A stretch of 64,000 nucleotides of DNA from contig NZ_QNUE01000013.1 in the NCBI RefSeq assembly GCF_003385595.1, positions 1-64,000 on the forward strand. The letters are read 5' to 3'. Within the stretch, counting starts at the first letter, position 1. Each line of letters starts with the position of its first letter. The notes beneath the pieces were generated by a model that had not been told where the DNA came from, did not search any database, and saw only the letters and a program-made list of their open reading frames with translations. Source of the DNA: Chryseobacterium flavum (GTDB lineage: Bacteria; Bacteroidota; Bacteroidia; Flavobacteriales; Weeksellaceae). Made by a program: the position numbers and the translations under genes. Shown piece after piece: positions 35,449-45,084 of the stretch.

Positions 35449-36345
35449 TTACAATTTAAACAATACTGCATACAGAACTTTGGGAATAAATCCAGGCCTG
35501 TTTAATCCTAACTTTTCGAAAAGAATGGCAATTCTGTGTCTCAGTTTTTCTTTTTTAAAATAAAAAGTCAGTTTTTTATTTTTAAAAAATTCTTCAATAA
35601 AGCTTATATATTCATATGCAAATTTAGCAGATATAAATGGTTTTTTATTTTTCATTACAGATTTTGAGTGTATTCTGTAACGTATTGTAGATTCTTCCAA
35701 GAGATAAAATTTTATCCCGCTCTCTGTAAGCTTTAACCATAGTGGAAAATCTTCCATCATTTTAAATCTCTCATCATATCCTCCCACTTTATCCAATACT
35801 TTTTTTTCAATGAACATCGAAGGAGCTGCAACAACATTTCCATGATTTTGGAGATACTTATTCTGAAGTTCTGCGGTTTGCAATTTAAAAAACTTCAAAT
35901 TTTTACCAAGTGGAACCTTACCTGTTGACTGACCGGACAATACATCAACATACATCTCTGAAAATGTCTGTAATGCTCGTATAGAAGGGTTCTTTTTAAT
36001 GAAGTCAATATTTTGCATTATACAGTCTTCAAATAAAGAATCATCTCCCGCAATTAATTTCACCCATTCACCCTGAACATGTATAAGACCTCTGTTGCAA
36101 TTTGCTGAAATCCCGGTATTTTCTTTTACTGTAATCATCTCAGTACGAATAAACCTTTCACTATTTTGTAGTAACCATGAATTACAAAGTTCAACAGTCT
36201 TATCTTTGGAACAGTCATCAGAAATAATCAATTCTATACTTTGATAAGTCTGGTTTTTAATGCTATCCAATGTTTCCAGAACAGTACTTTCTGAATTGTA
36301 TGTTATTACTATAACTGAAACTAGAGGGTTCCGGATCATGTTCAT
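35449..36345 (-). CDS. Glycosyltransferase family 2
   Basis: A 298-residue GT-A enzyme. It begins LVSVIVITYNSESTVLETLDSI, with LIISDDCSKDKT for nucleotide binding and the metal motif within LIAGDDSLFEDC near residue 98. The C-terminal 60 residues are basic and helical, without clear membrane spans. Its ATG overlaps the stop of the flippase gene by four bases (ATGA). Likely part of repeat-unit assembly. Confidence 0.9.
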   Translation of the reverse strand: MNMIRNPLVSVIVITYNSESTVLETLDSIKNQTYQSIELIISDDCSKDKTVELCNSWLLQNSERFIRTEMITVKENTGISANCNRGLIHVQGEWVKLIAGDDSLFEDCIMQNIDFIKKNPSIRALQTFSEMYVDVLSGQSTGKVPLGKNLKFFKLQTAELQNKYLQNHGNVVAAPSMFIEKKVLDKVGGYDERFKMMEDFPLWLKLTESGIKFYLLEESTIRYRIHSKSVMKNKKPFISAKFAYEYISFIEEFFKNKKLTFYFKKEKLRHRIAILFEKLGLNRPGFIPKVLYAVLFKL

Positions 36346-37823
36346 TTCTTTCTGAGTTTTGAAATTAAGCTTTTCAGGTTTATAATATTGTTGATATGAT
36401 AGATTGAATATATCCCTGTAATAATCACCATTATACTTCCCAGACTATACGAAACATAAACATTATCCACCATCTTCATTATTAAGAGTGCAATAATAGC
36501 AATGGAAATTTGTACAATAAATAATTTTAAGAAAGAGATATCAAAGTAAAAACCATAAATCTTTTTTGAAATAAAAAACATTTGTATAGCATAAACAATA
36601 TATCCGGCAAGGAATGAAACTCCCAATCCTTCCAATCCTCCATAATAAAATCCTATACAATTTAAGATGGTCATATAAATATTGGCTGTTAATTCACTCC
36701 AGAAAAAAAGCTGGGTTGAACCTTTGGCTAATACAATATACCCCATTAACCAGGAAGACGCTTTAAAGAACACACCAATCATTGCGTATTGTATCATCGA
36801 ATTGATCGGCAAAAAATCTTTGCTATAAAGCATTGTAATAGCAAGATTTGCAAATACGACGAATATTGTAATGATAGGTCCCAAAATCAACAGAGCAACA
36901 TTTCCCTGCTGGTTTACTGTTTCTATATATTTTAGCTTTTCATGTATTACTGCTGATAATCTCGGATAATAATCTGTTGCCATTGCTGTAAAGATAATTC
37001 CGACATATGAGTTAACAATTCCGAAGCCGGCATTATAAAATCCTACATCGTCCAGTCCTCCTATACGGGTTATAAAAATCCTGACAATATAAGTGCATCC
37101 CGTAGCAATGATACCACTAAGACTTAGAAAAAATCCTAACTTTAGCATGGGTAACCCTTCTTCCCAACTTTTCTTAAAACTTATCGGTTGTAAACTAATA
37201 TTTAGTTTTTTATAAAATAACTGAGTAATTGCCAGGGTTGTACAGGATAATATAATCATTGCCGGAACAATTCCGTCTATTCCATATAAAAAATATAATG
37301 GTAAGGTAATAAGTAAGGATACCACTGAACTTGATATATTTGCATATGCCAACCATTTTAGCTGTCGTGTCCCCTGTAAAACAGCATCTTTCCCTAAGGT
37401 CAGCTGCCCTAAAAATAAAGTAATGGATAGGAAGATAAAAGACCAGGTATAGTCATAACTATCAAATGTCAGTTTTGATAATAATGGAGAAAGCACCAAA
37501 GTTAAAATCATTCCAAAAGCTCCTGTCAGCCAAACTAACTTGTTAACAATACTGATTATCCTTAAAAGCGGCTCTTTACTCTGACTTTCACTGGCTATCG
37601 CAATATCTTTTATACTGCTTACTCCAATTCCAAAATTAGCAATTGAAGACAATAAGGTAATGGTAGAATTCAGCAGCCCTGCCACCCCCATTCCCAGGGG
37701 GCCTAATAAGATTGCAATAAATTTAGAACGTATTACAGAAATAAAAATATTGATAAACTGAACGCCACCAAAAATTGACGTGGCCTTAAAAATCTGGCGG
37801 TATGAAAAGTTTTCATTACTCAT
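36342..37823 (-). CDS. O-antigen/polysaccharide flippase, Wzx-like (second module)
   Basis: A 493-residue membrane protein with about 12-14 helices, of the polysaccharide transporter/WzxE family (O-antigen translocase). The N-terminus YRQIFKATSIFGGVQFINIF and the GPLGMGVAGLLNS loop are family hallmarks. It should flip undecaprenyl-linked repeat units across the inner membrane. A frame opens at a TTG (37835); the ATG at 37823 (MSNENFSYRQ) is used. Overlaps the following GT2 gene by four bases. The closest in-window analogue is the flippase at 54929-56350, which looks like a different subfamily. Confidence 0.9.
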   Translation of the reverse strand: MSNENFSYRQIFKATSIFGGVQFINIFISVIRSKFIAILLGPLGMGVAGLLNSTITLLSSIANFGIGVSSIKDIAIASESQSKEPLLRIISIVNKLVWLTGAFGMILTLVLSPLLSKLTFDSYDYTWSFIFLSITLFLGQLTLGKDAVLQGTRQLKWLAYANISSSVVSLLITLPLYFLYGIDGIVPAMIILSCTTLAITQLFYKKLNISLQPISFKKSWEEGLPMLKLGFFLSLSGIIATGCTYIVRIFITRIGGLDDVGFYNAGFGIVNSYVGIIFTAMATDYYPRLSAVIHEKLKYIETVNQQGNVALLILGPIITIFVVFANLAITMLYSKDFLPINSMIQYAMIGVFFKASSWLMGYIVLAKGSTQLFFWSELTANIYMTILNCIGFYYGGLEGLGVSFLAGYIVYAIQMFFISKKIYGFYFDISFLKLFIVQISIAIIALLIMKMVDNVYVSYSLGSIMVIITGIYSIYHINNIINLKSLISKLRKK

Positions 37824-37915
37824 AGTTCCCGACAATTTTCCAATGAATTACCTGAAATATTCCACACTACTTTCAATAAGAAACAAAGTTGCATCCTTTG
37901 GGTATTAAAGTAATT

Positions 37916-39028
37916 TTAAAATCTGTTAGGATAAGAATTTATACTATGAATTACTTTATCTATTTCTTCATTGGTCATAACAGGGCTTATAGGTAAACTT
38001 AAGACCTCATCATGAATCTGCTCAGTAACAGGAAGACTCAAATTATTCAAATCTTTATAAGCGTTCTGCTTATGCGGAGGAATAGGGTAATGTATCAGCG
38101 TTTGTATATTATTTTCAGAAAGATAATTCTGAAGCTCATTTCTTGATTTTGTTCTGATCACGAACAAATGCCAGACATGTTCTTTCTCTTTTTCAGGAAA
38201 TTCAGGAAGTATAATCTCCGGATTATTTATTTCTGTAATATATCTTCGCGCAATTTCTCTTCTTTTTTGATTTTCTGTATCAATATACTTAAGCTTAATA
38301 TCTAAAACTGCTGCTTGTACCTCGTCTAATCTGGAATTTAATCCCTGATATATATTTATATACTTTTCGTTAGAACCATAATTAGCCAAAGCTCTGATAC
38401 AGCGGGCCAAATCTTCATCATTGGTAGTTATTCCTCCTGCATCTCCCAAAGCACCTAAATTTTTTCCGGGATAAAAGCTAAAACCTGCTGCATCACCCAG
38501 GTTTCCTGATTTTACTGAATTCCACTCAGCACCTATTGTCTGGGCATTATCTTCAATAATTTTAAGATTATGCCTTGTGGCAATATTTTTCAGCTCTTCG
38601 GAAAAAACTATTCTGCCATAAAGATGAACAATCAATATTCCTTTAGTCTTTGAAGTAATTTTTTCCTGTATTTCAGAAATATTTATATTATATGTTTCAA
38701 TATCCGGTTCTACTAAAACAGGAACTAAATCATTATCTGTTATGGCCAAAACAGAAGCTATATAAGTATTAGCTGGTACGATAATCTCATCTCCTTTTTG
38801 AAAAATTCCTAATTCAATATATGCACGGAGAATTAACCTTAATGCATCTAATCCATTAGCTACTCCAATTGCATATTGACTGCCCACATATCTTGCTAAA
38901 TTATCCTCAAATTTTTTTACTTCATTTCCTAGAAGATACCAACCCGAGCGAAATGTACTTATCAACCTTTCTTCAATTTCTTGCTGATGAACAAGGTTTA
39001 TTTTCTGTAAATCTAGAAATTTAATCAT
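37916..39028 (-). CDS. FdtB/QdtB-like sugar-nucleotide aminotransferase
   Basis: A 370-residue PLP enzyme of the DegT/DnrJ/EryC1/StrS family. The PLP-binding lysine is Lys189 in [17 protein letters not shown], a motif typical of FdtB/QdtB, which convert dTDP-3-keto-6-deoxyhexose to dTDP-Fuc3N or dTDP-Qui3N. The needed ketoisomerase (FdtA) and acetyltransferase (FdtC) are not next to it; the cupin at 46232-46648 might stand in for FdtA. The ATG at 39028 (MIKFLDLQK) is chosen; it overlaps the stop of a 43-codon frame. An ATG at 39067 would be longer but adds residues not seen in the family. Confidence 0.88.
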   Translation of the reverse strand: MIKFLDLQKINLVHQQEIEERLISTFRSGWYLLGNEVKKFEDNLARYVGSQYAIGVANGLDALRLILRAYIELGIFQKGDEIIVPANTYIASVLAITDNDLVPVLVEPDIETYNINISEIQEKITSKTKGILIVHLYGRIVFSEELKNIATRHNLKIIEDNAQTIGAEWNSVKSGNLGDAAGFSFYPGKNLGALGDAGGITTNDEDLARCIRALANYGSNEKYINIYQGLNSRLDEVQAAVLDIKLKYIDTENQKRREIARRYITEINNPEIILPEFPEKEKEHVWHLFVIRTKSRNELQNYLSENNIQTLIHYPIPPHKQNAYKDLNNLSLPVTEQIHDEVLSLPISPVMTNEEIDKVIHSINSYPNRF

Positions 39029-39152
39029 CATTTTTATTATAAACAAGTAATTTTCTCCATCTCTCATTAGCTTTCAAACCAATTATATATGGCTGAAAAC
39101 CTTTGATTACAACATTAGCTGTCACTTTGAGATTAGAATTATTATTACTCAT
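39021..39152 (-). CDS. Small open reading frame coupled to the FdtB-like gene
   Basis: A 43-residue frame ([20 protein letters not shown], then 23 more residues including [15 protein letters not shown]). Its stop codon TAA lies within ATGATTAA at the start of the FdtB-like gene, an 8-base overlap that suggests coupled translation. A TATATTTG promoter box lies 12 bases before its ATG. No domain is recognised. It may be a conserved small protein, a leader peptide, or the remnant of a longer sugar-enzyme gene. Confidence 0.4.
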   Translation of the reverse strand: MSNNNSNLKVTANVVIKGFQPYIIGLKANERWRKLLVYNKNDD

Positions 39153-39164
39153 GATTGAGACGTA

Positions 39165-39172
39165 CAAATATA
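39165..39172 (-). promoter_or_regulatory. -7 box before the small frame and the FdtB-like gene
   Basis: TATATTTG on the minus strand, exact TAnnTTTG, 12 bases before the ATG at 39152. The only TTG upstream is 25 bases away, longer than ideal. Confidence 0.45.
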
Positions 39173-39315
39173 TCTAATATTTTATATAATTTCAGCACAA
39201 CATCGTATTAACCTGATTGATTAATCATAAAAATAACAACTCAATTATCAAAAGGAAACAGGTCTGTCAAATAGCTGATCACAATAACTAGCCTTAATTA
39301 AGAATATCCTCGTTT

Positions 39316-39900
39316 TTAATATCTGTTAAATACGGGACATGCTATAGAAAAAGTTTTCAATAATATATGGATATCCGTTTTAAAAGATAAATTATGATAA
39401 TACTCCAGATTCATTCTTACTTTATCCGGAAAAAGAACTTCATCATTATATTGTAACGGGTTTTCCTGCCGGGATAATAACTCTTCTTCATTCCTGTATT
39501 TTATTCCGGCTTCGCTGGTAAGTCCCGGTTTCAGTAAAAGGACAAGCCGGTCTTCTCCATTGAGCTGATCATAATAGCCTGCAACATCCGGTCTGGGCCC
39601 TACCAAAGCCATATCCCCTTTTAAAATGTTAAATAGTTGAGGTAATTCGTCAAGTTTTGTTTTCCTCAACCACTTACCAATAAAAGATTTCCTGGTAGTT
39701 ATCGGATGTATTGTTCTGAATTTATAAATAGTAAATGGCTTTGCATGCCGGCCAATCCGTTCCTGTTTAAAAATCCCGGGAAATCCTGTATCCCAGGAAG
39801 TCAAAATGAGCAGTAAAATAAACACCGGAAATAACAATATAACAGCTAAAAGTGCTATACTGTAATCCATCAGCATTTTCCAATGAGGGTAGTCTTTCAA
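39316..39900 (-). CDS. Initiating sugar transferase, PglC-like
   Basis: A 194-residue monotopic phosphoglycosyltransferase. One hydrophobic helix (about 12-32) is followed by the catalytic core: PFTIYKFRTI, TKLDELPQLFNILKGDMALVGPRPD and LLKPGLTSEAGIKYRN. It links a sugar-1-phosphate to undecaprenyl phosphate to begin a repeat unit. The frame starts with TTG (39900), giving basic residues before the helix; an ATG at 39876 would leave the helix without them, so TTG is kept with some doubt. A TATATTTG box lies 16 bases upstream, and a terminator precedes it, so it starts its own transcription unit. Confidence 0.82.
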   Translation of the reverse strand: MKDYPHWKMLMDYSIALLAVILLFPVFILLLILTSWDTGFPGIFKQERIGRHAKPFTIYKFRTIHPITTRKSFIGKWLRKTKLDELPQLFNILKGDMALVGPRPDVAGYYDQLNGEDRLVLLLKPGLTSEAGIKYRNEEELLSRQENPLQYNDEVLFPDKVRMNLEYYHNLSFKTDIHILLKTFSIACPVFNRY

Positions 39901-39916
39901 AATATTTGTATTACAG

Positions 39917-39924
39917 CAAATATA
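39917..39924 (-). promoter_or_regulatory. -7 box for the 194-residue sugar transferase
   Basis: TATATTTG on the minus strand between the upstream terminator (39978-40010) and the start at 39900. The pairing of terminator and promoter marks a unit boundary. Confidence 0.5.
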
Positions 39925-39977
39925 TAAAAATGTAAGATTGTCTCATCATCAAATCTAAATTTTCACTGGACTAACAT

Positions 39978-40010
39978 AAAAAAAATCTGCTTTATAAATA
40001 GAGCAGATTT
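39978..40010 (-). terminator. Terminator inside the polysaccharide locus
   Basis: A perfect 9-bp stem AAATCTGCT / AGCAGATTT with a 10-base loop is followed by eight T on the minus strand, seven bases after the stop of the aminotransferase at 40017. It ends the capE-to-aminotransferase unit. Confidence 0.85.
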
Positions 40011-40016
40011 CGTATA

Positions 40017-41153
40017 TTAATTCGAGAATACCTCCTGAACAATCTTCTGTATCCTTATCTTGTCTTCTTCCTGAAGATTAGACCCGGAAGGCAGGCATAA
40101 ACCTTTTTCAAATAAACTTTCAGCAATAGTTTTACCATAATAGGGTGCATCAGCAAAAACCGGCTGCAAATGCATTGGCTTCCAGAGAGGTCTGGATTCT
40201 ATATTATCTTCCAGCAAAGCTAACCTCAGATCTTCACGGGTTTTCCCTGTAATGTTTTCATCTACTAAAATGGCAGATAACCAGTGATTGGAATAAAAGT
40301 CAGAATTGATTTCTGATAAAACTTCAACCCCTTCAATATCCTGAAATAATCCTACATAAAAGTCATGCGTTTTTCTACGTGCATCCACCCTGTCATTCAG
40401 TACCTCCATCTGGCCACGACCTACTCCGGCAGAAATATTACTCATCCTGTAATTATACCCAATCTGTGAATGCTGATAATGAGGAGCATTATCTCTGGCC
40501 TGTGTTGACAAGAAAACAGCTTTATCCTTATCTTCCTTCGAGTGACAAACCAATGCGCCTCCGCCGGAAGTTGTAATAATCTTATTACCATTAAAAGATA
40601 ATACACCAAAACGGCCGAAAGTTCCGCATGCTTTTCCTTTATATTTTGATCCTAAAGCTTCAGCTGCATCTTCAATTAAAGGGATCTCATATTTTTCCGA
40701 AATAGAAATAATTTCATCCATTTTAGCGGGCATGCCATAAAGATGTACAATAATAATAGCTTTAGGTTTTGTTCCTTTTTTAATCCTGTCCTCAATTGCT
40801 TCCTGTAAAGCTATCGGACACATATTCCAGGTATCTTTTTCGGAATCCACAAAAACCGGTCTTGCTCCCTGATATACAATAGGATTTGCTGATGCAATGA
40901 ATGAAAAAGTCGATGTAATAACTTCATCATCTTTAGTAATACCTAATAAAACTAAAGCAAGATGAATAGCTGAGGTTGCAGAATTGAGAGCACAAATTTC
41001 TGTATTATTTTCCAGGTATTTTGCTATACTAAGCTCAAATTCGTCAATATTCTCACCTATTGAAGTCACCCAGTTTTTACGGAAAGCATCTTCAATAAAA
41101 GACAGCTCACTGCCTGAAAGATGAGGGGAAGAAAGCCAGATTTTGTTTTGCAT
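40017..41153 (-). CDS. PglE/LegC-like sugar-nucleotide aminotransferase
   Basis: A 378-residue PLP aminotransferase of the DegT family. It opens IWLSSPHLSGSELSFIEDAF, typical of UDP-4-keto-6-deoxy-sugar aminotransferases such as PglE, and the PLP lysine is Lys191 in LSFNGNKIITTSGGG. PglE makes UDP-4-amino sugar from the UDP-GlcNAc 4,6-dehydratase product; a dehydratase of that type is encoded at the right edge (63192-64000). A PglD acetyltransferase is not adjacent, though the acyltransferase at 48999-49547 could be related in role. Ends the capE unit before a strong terminator. Confidence 0.88.
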   Translation of the reverse strand: MQNKIWLSSPHLSGSELSFIEDAFRKNWVTSIGENIDEFELSIAKYLENNTEICALNSATSAIHLALVLLGITKDDEVITSTFSFIASANPIVYQGARPVFVDSEKDTWNMCPIALQEAIEDRIKKGTKPKAIIIVHLYGMPAKMDEIISISEKYEIPLIEDAAEALGSKYKGKACGTFGRFGVLSFNGNKIITTSGGGALVCHSKEDKDKAVFLSTQARDNAPHYQHSQIGYNYRMSNISAGVGRGQMEVLNDRVDARRKTHDFYVGLFQDIEGVEVLSEINSDFYSNHWLSAILVDENITGKTREDLRLALLEDNIESRPLWKPMHLQPVFADAPYYGKTIAESLFEKGLCLPSGSNLQEEDKIRIQKIVQEVFSN

Positions 41154-41214
41154 CGTGTTGTATTCAGAAGCAAATATAATTCTTCCTGATGATTTTTTTA
41201 CTACTTTATGGTAT

Positions 41215-41766
41215 TTACTTTACGATCCGATCTCCCTGGCCTTTACCGCTAACTGTTGCAAGAATATATTTCAAATAATTTGATACATTCAGATCTTTAA
41301 GCATTTCAGCATCTTTTTCTGCCAGCTCAACAGGTGTAGACATGTCAATTTCATTAATTTGAGCTAAACCAGTTATTCCGGGTAGAAAATTGTATACTCC
41401 TCTTTTGTCTCTCTCTTCTATCAAATCTATTTGATTATAGAGATTGGGTCTCGGACCAACAAGGCTCATATCTCCCTTCAATACATTGATTAGCTGAGGA
41501 AGTTCATCCAGCTTTGATTTACGTAAGAAGCCTCCAAACCTGGTTACAGAAGAAGTACTGGAAAGATGCGTTGCTACAGATTTTGTATTAACATGCATCG
41601 TCCTGAATTTCATTAATTTAAACGGCTTCTTTCCTTTTCCAACTCTTTCCTGAAAAAAAATGGGTGATCCGGTATCAAACAGACCTATTACATAGAGAAC
41701 CAGTCCTATGGGCCATAAAAAAAGAATACCAAAAAAAGAGAATAAAAAATCAAGGATACGTATCAT
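41215..41766 (-). CDS. Initiating sugar transferase, PglC/WbpL-like role
   Basis: A 183-residue monotopic phosphoglycosyltransferase. It has one hydrophobic helix (about 5-27), then PFKLMKFRTMHVNTKS, KSKLDELPQLINVLKGDMSLVGPRPN and LPGITGLAQINEID. It lies between an SDR reductase and a 4-aminotransferase, matching the order seen where a QuiNAc- or FucNAc-like sugar phosphate starts the chain. This donor is inferred from context, not from catalytic residues. It is the second of three initiating transferases in the locus. Confidence 0.9.
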   Translation of the reverse strand: MIRILDFLFSFFGILFLWPIGLVLYVIGLFDTGSPIFFQERVGKGKKPFKLMKFRTMHVNTKSVATHLSSTSSVTRFGGFLRKSKLDELPQLINVLKGDMSLVGPRPNLYNQIDLIEERDKRGVYNFLPGITGLAQINEIDMSTPVELAEKDAEMLKDLNVSNYLKYILATVSGKGQGDRIVK

Positions 41767-41798
41767 TATAGAATAAATATTTAAAGTTTGAAGTTAAA

Positions 41799-42698
41799 TC
41801 AGATCGTAAAACTTTTTATCGTTTTAATTAATCCTTCCTGTACTGTAACTGGTAAAGATTTTAGGTTCAGTTCAGCTTTTATTTTTTGATTTGAAACCAC
41901 ATAAGATTCAGTAAGCTTTTTTAACCTTTCCGAATTCAGAGGCAAGTGTAGTTTATCCCCTAATCTGGCAACATTTTCAATCATGTTTTTTGAAATATTC
42001 CAAAGCCGGGCTTTTTTTCCTACTGCAGAATTAATAGTTTTGATCAATTCATTTGTAGATATAGCATCATCATCTGCAAAATTGTAGATTCCGGAGGATA
42101 CATCTTTCGTAAGCATCTGATCAATAAGAAAATTTAAATTATCAATATTTAGGAATGATCTTTTATTCTCAAATGCAGTTAAAGGCCACGGTAATCCTTT
42201 TTTAACAATTTTATATAGCAAGTTTAAGTTTCCCTTATTTCCAGGGCCATGAATCATACACGGCCGGATTATATATGCTTTTTTATCTGCAGGCAGGTCC
42301 TTACTTAGAATATACTCTTCTGCTTCTTTTTTTGACTTACCGTAAGGTGTATACGGATTCGCTTTTACATCTTCCGTTAAAATACCATCTACTCTATCTG
42401 CTGCCGCTTTTACTGAACTAAAATAAAAAAAATTTTTAGTTCCCGACTTTAAGAATGTATTAAATAATTCAATTGTAAGATCTCTGTTAATCTTATAATA
42501 TTCATTATCATCTGAAGTGTTAGACGTATCGTGAGCTTTACCAGCCAAATGGATAATTACATCAGCATTTGCCGGAAAATTTTTTTTCCAGTTTTCATCT
42601 CTGAGAGATAAAGCAGTAATCTGATAATCTTTTAGTTTTAAATATTCTGTAAGATTTTTACCTACAAAACCTGATGCTCCCGTGATAACTACATTCAT
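41799..42698 (-). CDS. SDR-family sugar epimerase/reductase, WbpV-like
   Basis: A 299-residue NAD(P)-dependent extended SDR. The Rossmann motif is GASGFVG at residues 7-13; the catalytic YxxxK is YGKSK near residue 133, with the serine in YFSSVKAAA. It resembles WbpV-like proteins, which reduce UDP-4-keto-GlcNAc to UDP-D-QuiNAc, and 4-epimerases. With the UDP-GlcNAc 4,6-dehydratase at the right edge and the PglC-like gene next to it, a reductase role making the first sugar is plausible. The substrate remains unproven. Confidence 0.83.
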   Translation of the reverse strand: MNVVITGASGFVGKNLTEYLKLKDYQITALSLRDENWKKNFPANADVIIHLAGKAHDTSNTSDDNEYYKINRDLTIELFNTFLKSGTKNFFYFSSVKAAADRVDGILTEDVKANPYTPYGKSKKEAEEYILSKDLPADKKAYIIRPCMIHGPGNKGNLNLLYKIVKKGLPWPLTAFENKRSFLNIDNLNFLIDQMLTKDVSSGIYNFADDDAISTNELIKTINSAVGKKARLWNISKNMIENVARLGDKLHLPLNSERLKKLTESYVVSNQKIKAELNLKSLPVTVQEGLIKTIKSFTI

Positions 42699-42726
42699 AT
42701 ATATATTAATCTGGAAAATGTTATTA

Positions 42727-43932
42727 TTATTTTTTTATGATATTTTCTAAGTTGGAAATACAGGTTGACAACCTAAAGTTATTTTCATAATATTTTCTGC
42801 TGTTTTGCCCCAGCTGGTTAAGTGTTTCTTGCGATAATGCGGAGGTCTCAAGAATAGTTTTAGCAAGGGATTTATGGTCACCTGCTGAAACTGTAAATCC
42901 ACAATCAGCATCTAAAACATTGTCTGCTCCTTCACCATTCAGCATCGCTATAATGGGTTTTGATGCACTCATATATGCCTGCAATTTAGCCGGCACAGTA
43001 AGGTTAAAAATCGGATCATCTTTCAAAGTTACCAGCATTACATCTGCTTTATCAAAAAAACTAGACATTGCTTCTACAGGGAATCTTCCCATTGTAAAAA
43101 CGGTTTCTTGCAACCGATGTTCATCTATAAATTCTTTGACATAAGGCATTTTCCTGCCGTCACCTACTAAAATAAATTTGATCTCTTTTTTATCTTTAAG
43201 CTCTAAAGCAGCTTTCATAATGCTCTCCAAATCCTGGGCCTCACCAATATTTCCGGCAAACATCACCTTAAATCCTTCAGGCAAAGGGGGAATAGGGAAA
43301 TTCTTATTTCCTTCTGATATTGTATCTTCCGCCCAGTTTGGAAAGTAAACAATTTTATCATCAAAGTTTCCTTTCTGATTGATTGATTTTCTAAACCCCT
43401 GGGAGGTAATCAAAATTTTTTCTGAATTTTTATAAAATCTCTTTATAACACCTTCATAATAATTCAATATCCATTTATTTTTAACACCTCCTGCAATGGA
43501 TAAGCTTTCCGGCCATAAATCCATAACCCAAAAATAAACAGGTATCTTCCATAGCTTATTCATTAAAAGAGCAGGATAATACTGTGTAATCGGGGAAGGC
43601 TCATGGACGATAATAGCATCATATTTATCGTTCAGCCCCATAAAAAAGGCTTTTACAGAAGCAAAAAAAGCAAAACTATAATAGTTAATGAACAAACGTA
43701 ATCCACCGCCTTTTCCTCTGGGCAGGAGTAACGACCTTACTACTCTGACTCCATTCACAACCTGCTTTCTATTTTTAAAGACCCCATATCCTTCGAAGAT
43801 CTTACCTTCAGGATAATTGGGTAGCCCTGTTAATACAGTTACGTTATGGCCTTTCTTTTTAAGCTCAAAAGCAAGATCATTACTCTTAAAGTTTTCCGGA
43901 TAAAAATATTGTGTTATTATAAGAACATTCAT
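42727..43932 (-). CDS. Glycosyltransferase family 4, WbuB-like
   Basis: A 401-residue GT-B enzyme. The start NVLIITQYFYPENFKSNDLAFELKKKG and the PNYPEGKIFEGY segment are hallmarks of WbuB-like L-FucNAc transferases that accompany the CapEFG/FnlABC genes. The donor domain includes VMFAGNIGEAQDLESIM and IFNLTVPAKLQAYMSASKPI. It is located five bases after CapG, in keeping with transfer of UDP-L-FucNAc to the growing chain. The specificity is inferred from this linkage. Confidence 0.88.
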   Translation of the reverse strand: MNVLIITQYFYPENFKSNDLAFELKKKGHNVTVLTGLPNYPEGKIFEGYGVFKNRKQVVNGVRVVRSLLLPRGKGGGLRLFINYYSFAFFASVKAFFMGLNDKYDAIIVHEPSPITQYYPALLMNKLWKIPVYFWVMDLWPESLSIAGGVKNKWILNYYEGVIKRFYKNSEKILITSQGFRKSINQKGNFDDKIVYFPNWAEDTISEGNKNFPIPPLPEGFKVMFAGNIGEAQDLESIMKAALELKDKKEIKFILVGDGRKMPYVKEFIDEHRLQETVFTMGRFPVEAMSSFFDKADVMLVTLKDDPIFNLTVPAKLQAYMSASKPIIAMLNGEGADNVLDADCGFTVSAGDHKSLAKTILETSALSQETLNQLGQNSRKYYENNFRLSTCISNLENIIKK

Positions 43933-43936
43933 ATGT

Positions 43937-45073
43937 TTATTCTTCGCTCCAAACTACTCTCTTGATATAATCCGTATAGGAAATAATAATCCGCACCACT
44001 TTTTCAGACACATTTGGCATAGAATAGTCTGCAACAGGTCTGAAATTACGCTGTTCTCCTATCTTTTGTTGCTGAACCTGTAATAGGCCCTGCATAATAC
44101 GTTCCGGAGATAATCCTACCATCATTACACTTGCCTCTTCCATAGCTTCCGGTCTTTCATGTGCCTGTCGTATATTAAGAGCCCTAAAATTAAGTATTGA
44201 AGATTCTTCCGAAATAGTTCCTGAATCTGACAATACAGCATAAGACCGTTTTTGAAGAGCATTGTAGTCATGAAAACCTAAAGGCTTGAGAAACTGTATT
44301 TCAGGACGTACTTCAAGCTTCATTTTATCAATCATATTTCTGGTTCTCGGATGAGTAGAAACGATAATCGGATATTGATAATGCTCTGCAATTGCATTTA
44401 AAGAATCTATTAAACCTCTGAAGTTTTTTTCAGAATTAATATTTTCTTCGCGGTGAGAAGATACAACGAAGAATTTTCCTTCTTCCAAATTTAATTTTTC
44501 AAGAACATCAGAAGCATTTATTTCAGGTAAATAATGATTCAAAACCTCATACATTGGAGATCCTGTTTTGATAATTCTATCTGCAGGCAAACCTTCCCTC
44601 AACAGATATTCTCTTGCAATATCAGAGTATGTGAGGTTAACATCAGCTGTATGATCCACAATTTTACGGTTAGTCTCTTCCGGCACCCTCTGATCAAAAC
44701 ATCTGTTCCCGGCTTCCATATGGAAAATTGGAATATGTCTCTTTTTAGCAGGAATTGCGCAAAGACAGGAATTCGTATCTCCAAGAACTAAAAATGCATC
44801 TGGTTTTAGCTCTTCCAGTAGCGGATCTATTTTTATAAGAATATTACCAATGGTTTCTGTTGCCGTTTTTCCGGCTGCTTCCAGAAAATAATCTGGTTTT
44901 CTAAGTCCTAGATCATCAAAAAAGATCTGATTAAGTTCATAGTCATAATTCTGACCTGTATGAACAATGATATGTTCTACCGCTTCAGATGAATCTAAAG
45001 CTGATAATACTCTTGATAGTCTAATAATCTCCGGCCGTGTTCCCACCACCGTCATTACTTTTAATTTTTTCAT
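43937..45073 (-). CDS. UDP-N-acetylglucosamine 2-epimerase family, CapG/FnlC-like
   Basis: A 378-residue WecB-fold epimerase. It starts KVMTVVGTRPEIIRLSRVL; the catalytic region includes FHMEAGNRCFDQRVPEETNRK and the C-terminal SDSGTISEESSILNFRAL. As the third enzyme of the CapE-CapF-CapG route, it would invert C2 to give UDP-L-FucNAc. The identification rests on order: capE, cupin, capF, then this gene, then a WbuB-like transferase. A plain UDP-GlcNAc 2-epimerase is the alternative. Confidence 0.88.
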   Translation of the reverse strand: MKKLKVMTVVGTRPEIIRLSRVLSALDSSEAVEHIIVHTGQNYDYELNQIFFDDLGLRKPDYFLEAAGKTATETIGNILIKIDPLLEELKPDAFLVLGDTNSCLCAIPAKKRHIPIFHMEAGNRCFDQRVPEETNRKIVDHTADVNLTYSDIAREYLLREGLPADRIIKTGSPMYEVLNHYLPEINASDVLEKLNLEEGKFFVVSSHREENINSEKNFRGLIDSLNAIAEHYQYPIIVSTHPRTRNMIDKMKLEVRPEIQFLKPLGFHDYNALQKRSYAVLSDSGTISEESSILNFRALNIRQAHERPEAMEEASVMMVGLSPERIMQGLLQVQQQKIGEQRNFRPVADYSMPNVSEKVVRIIISYTDYIKRVVWSEE

Positions 45074-45084
45074 TACTTAATATT

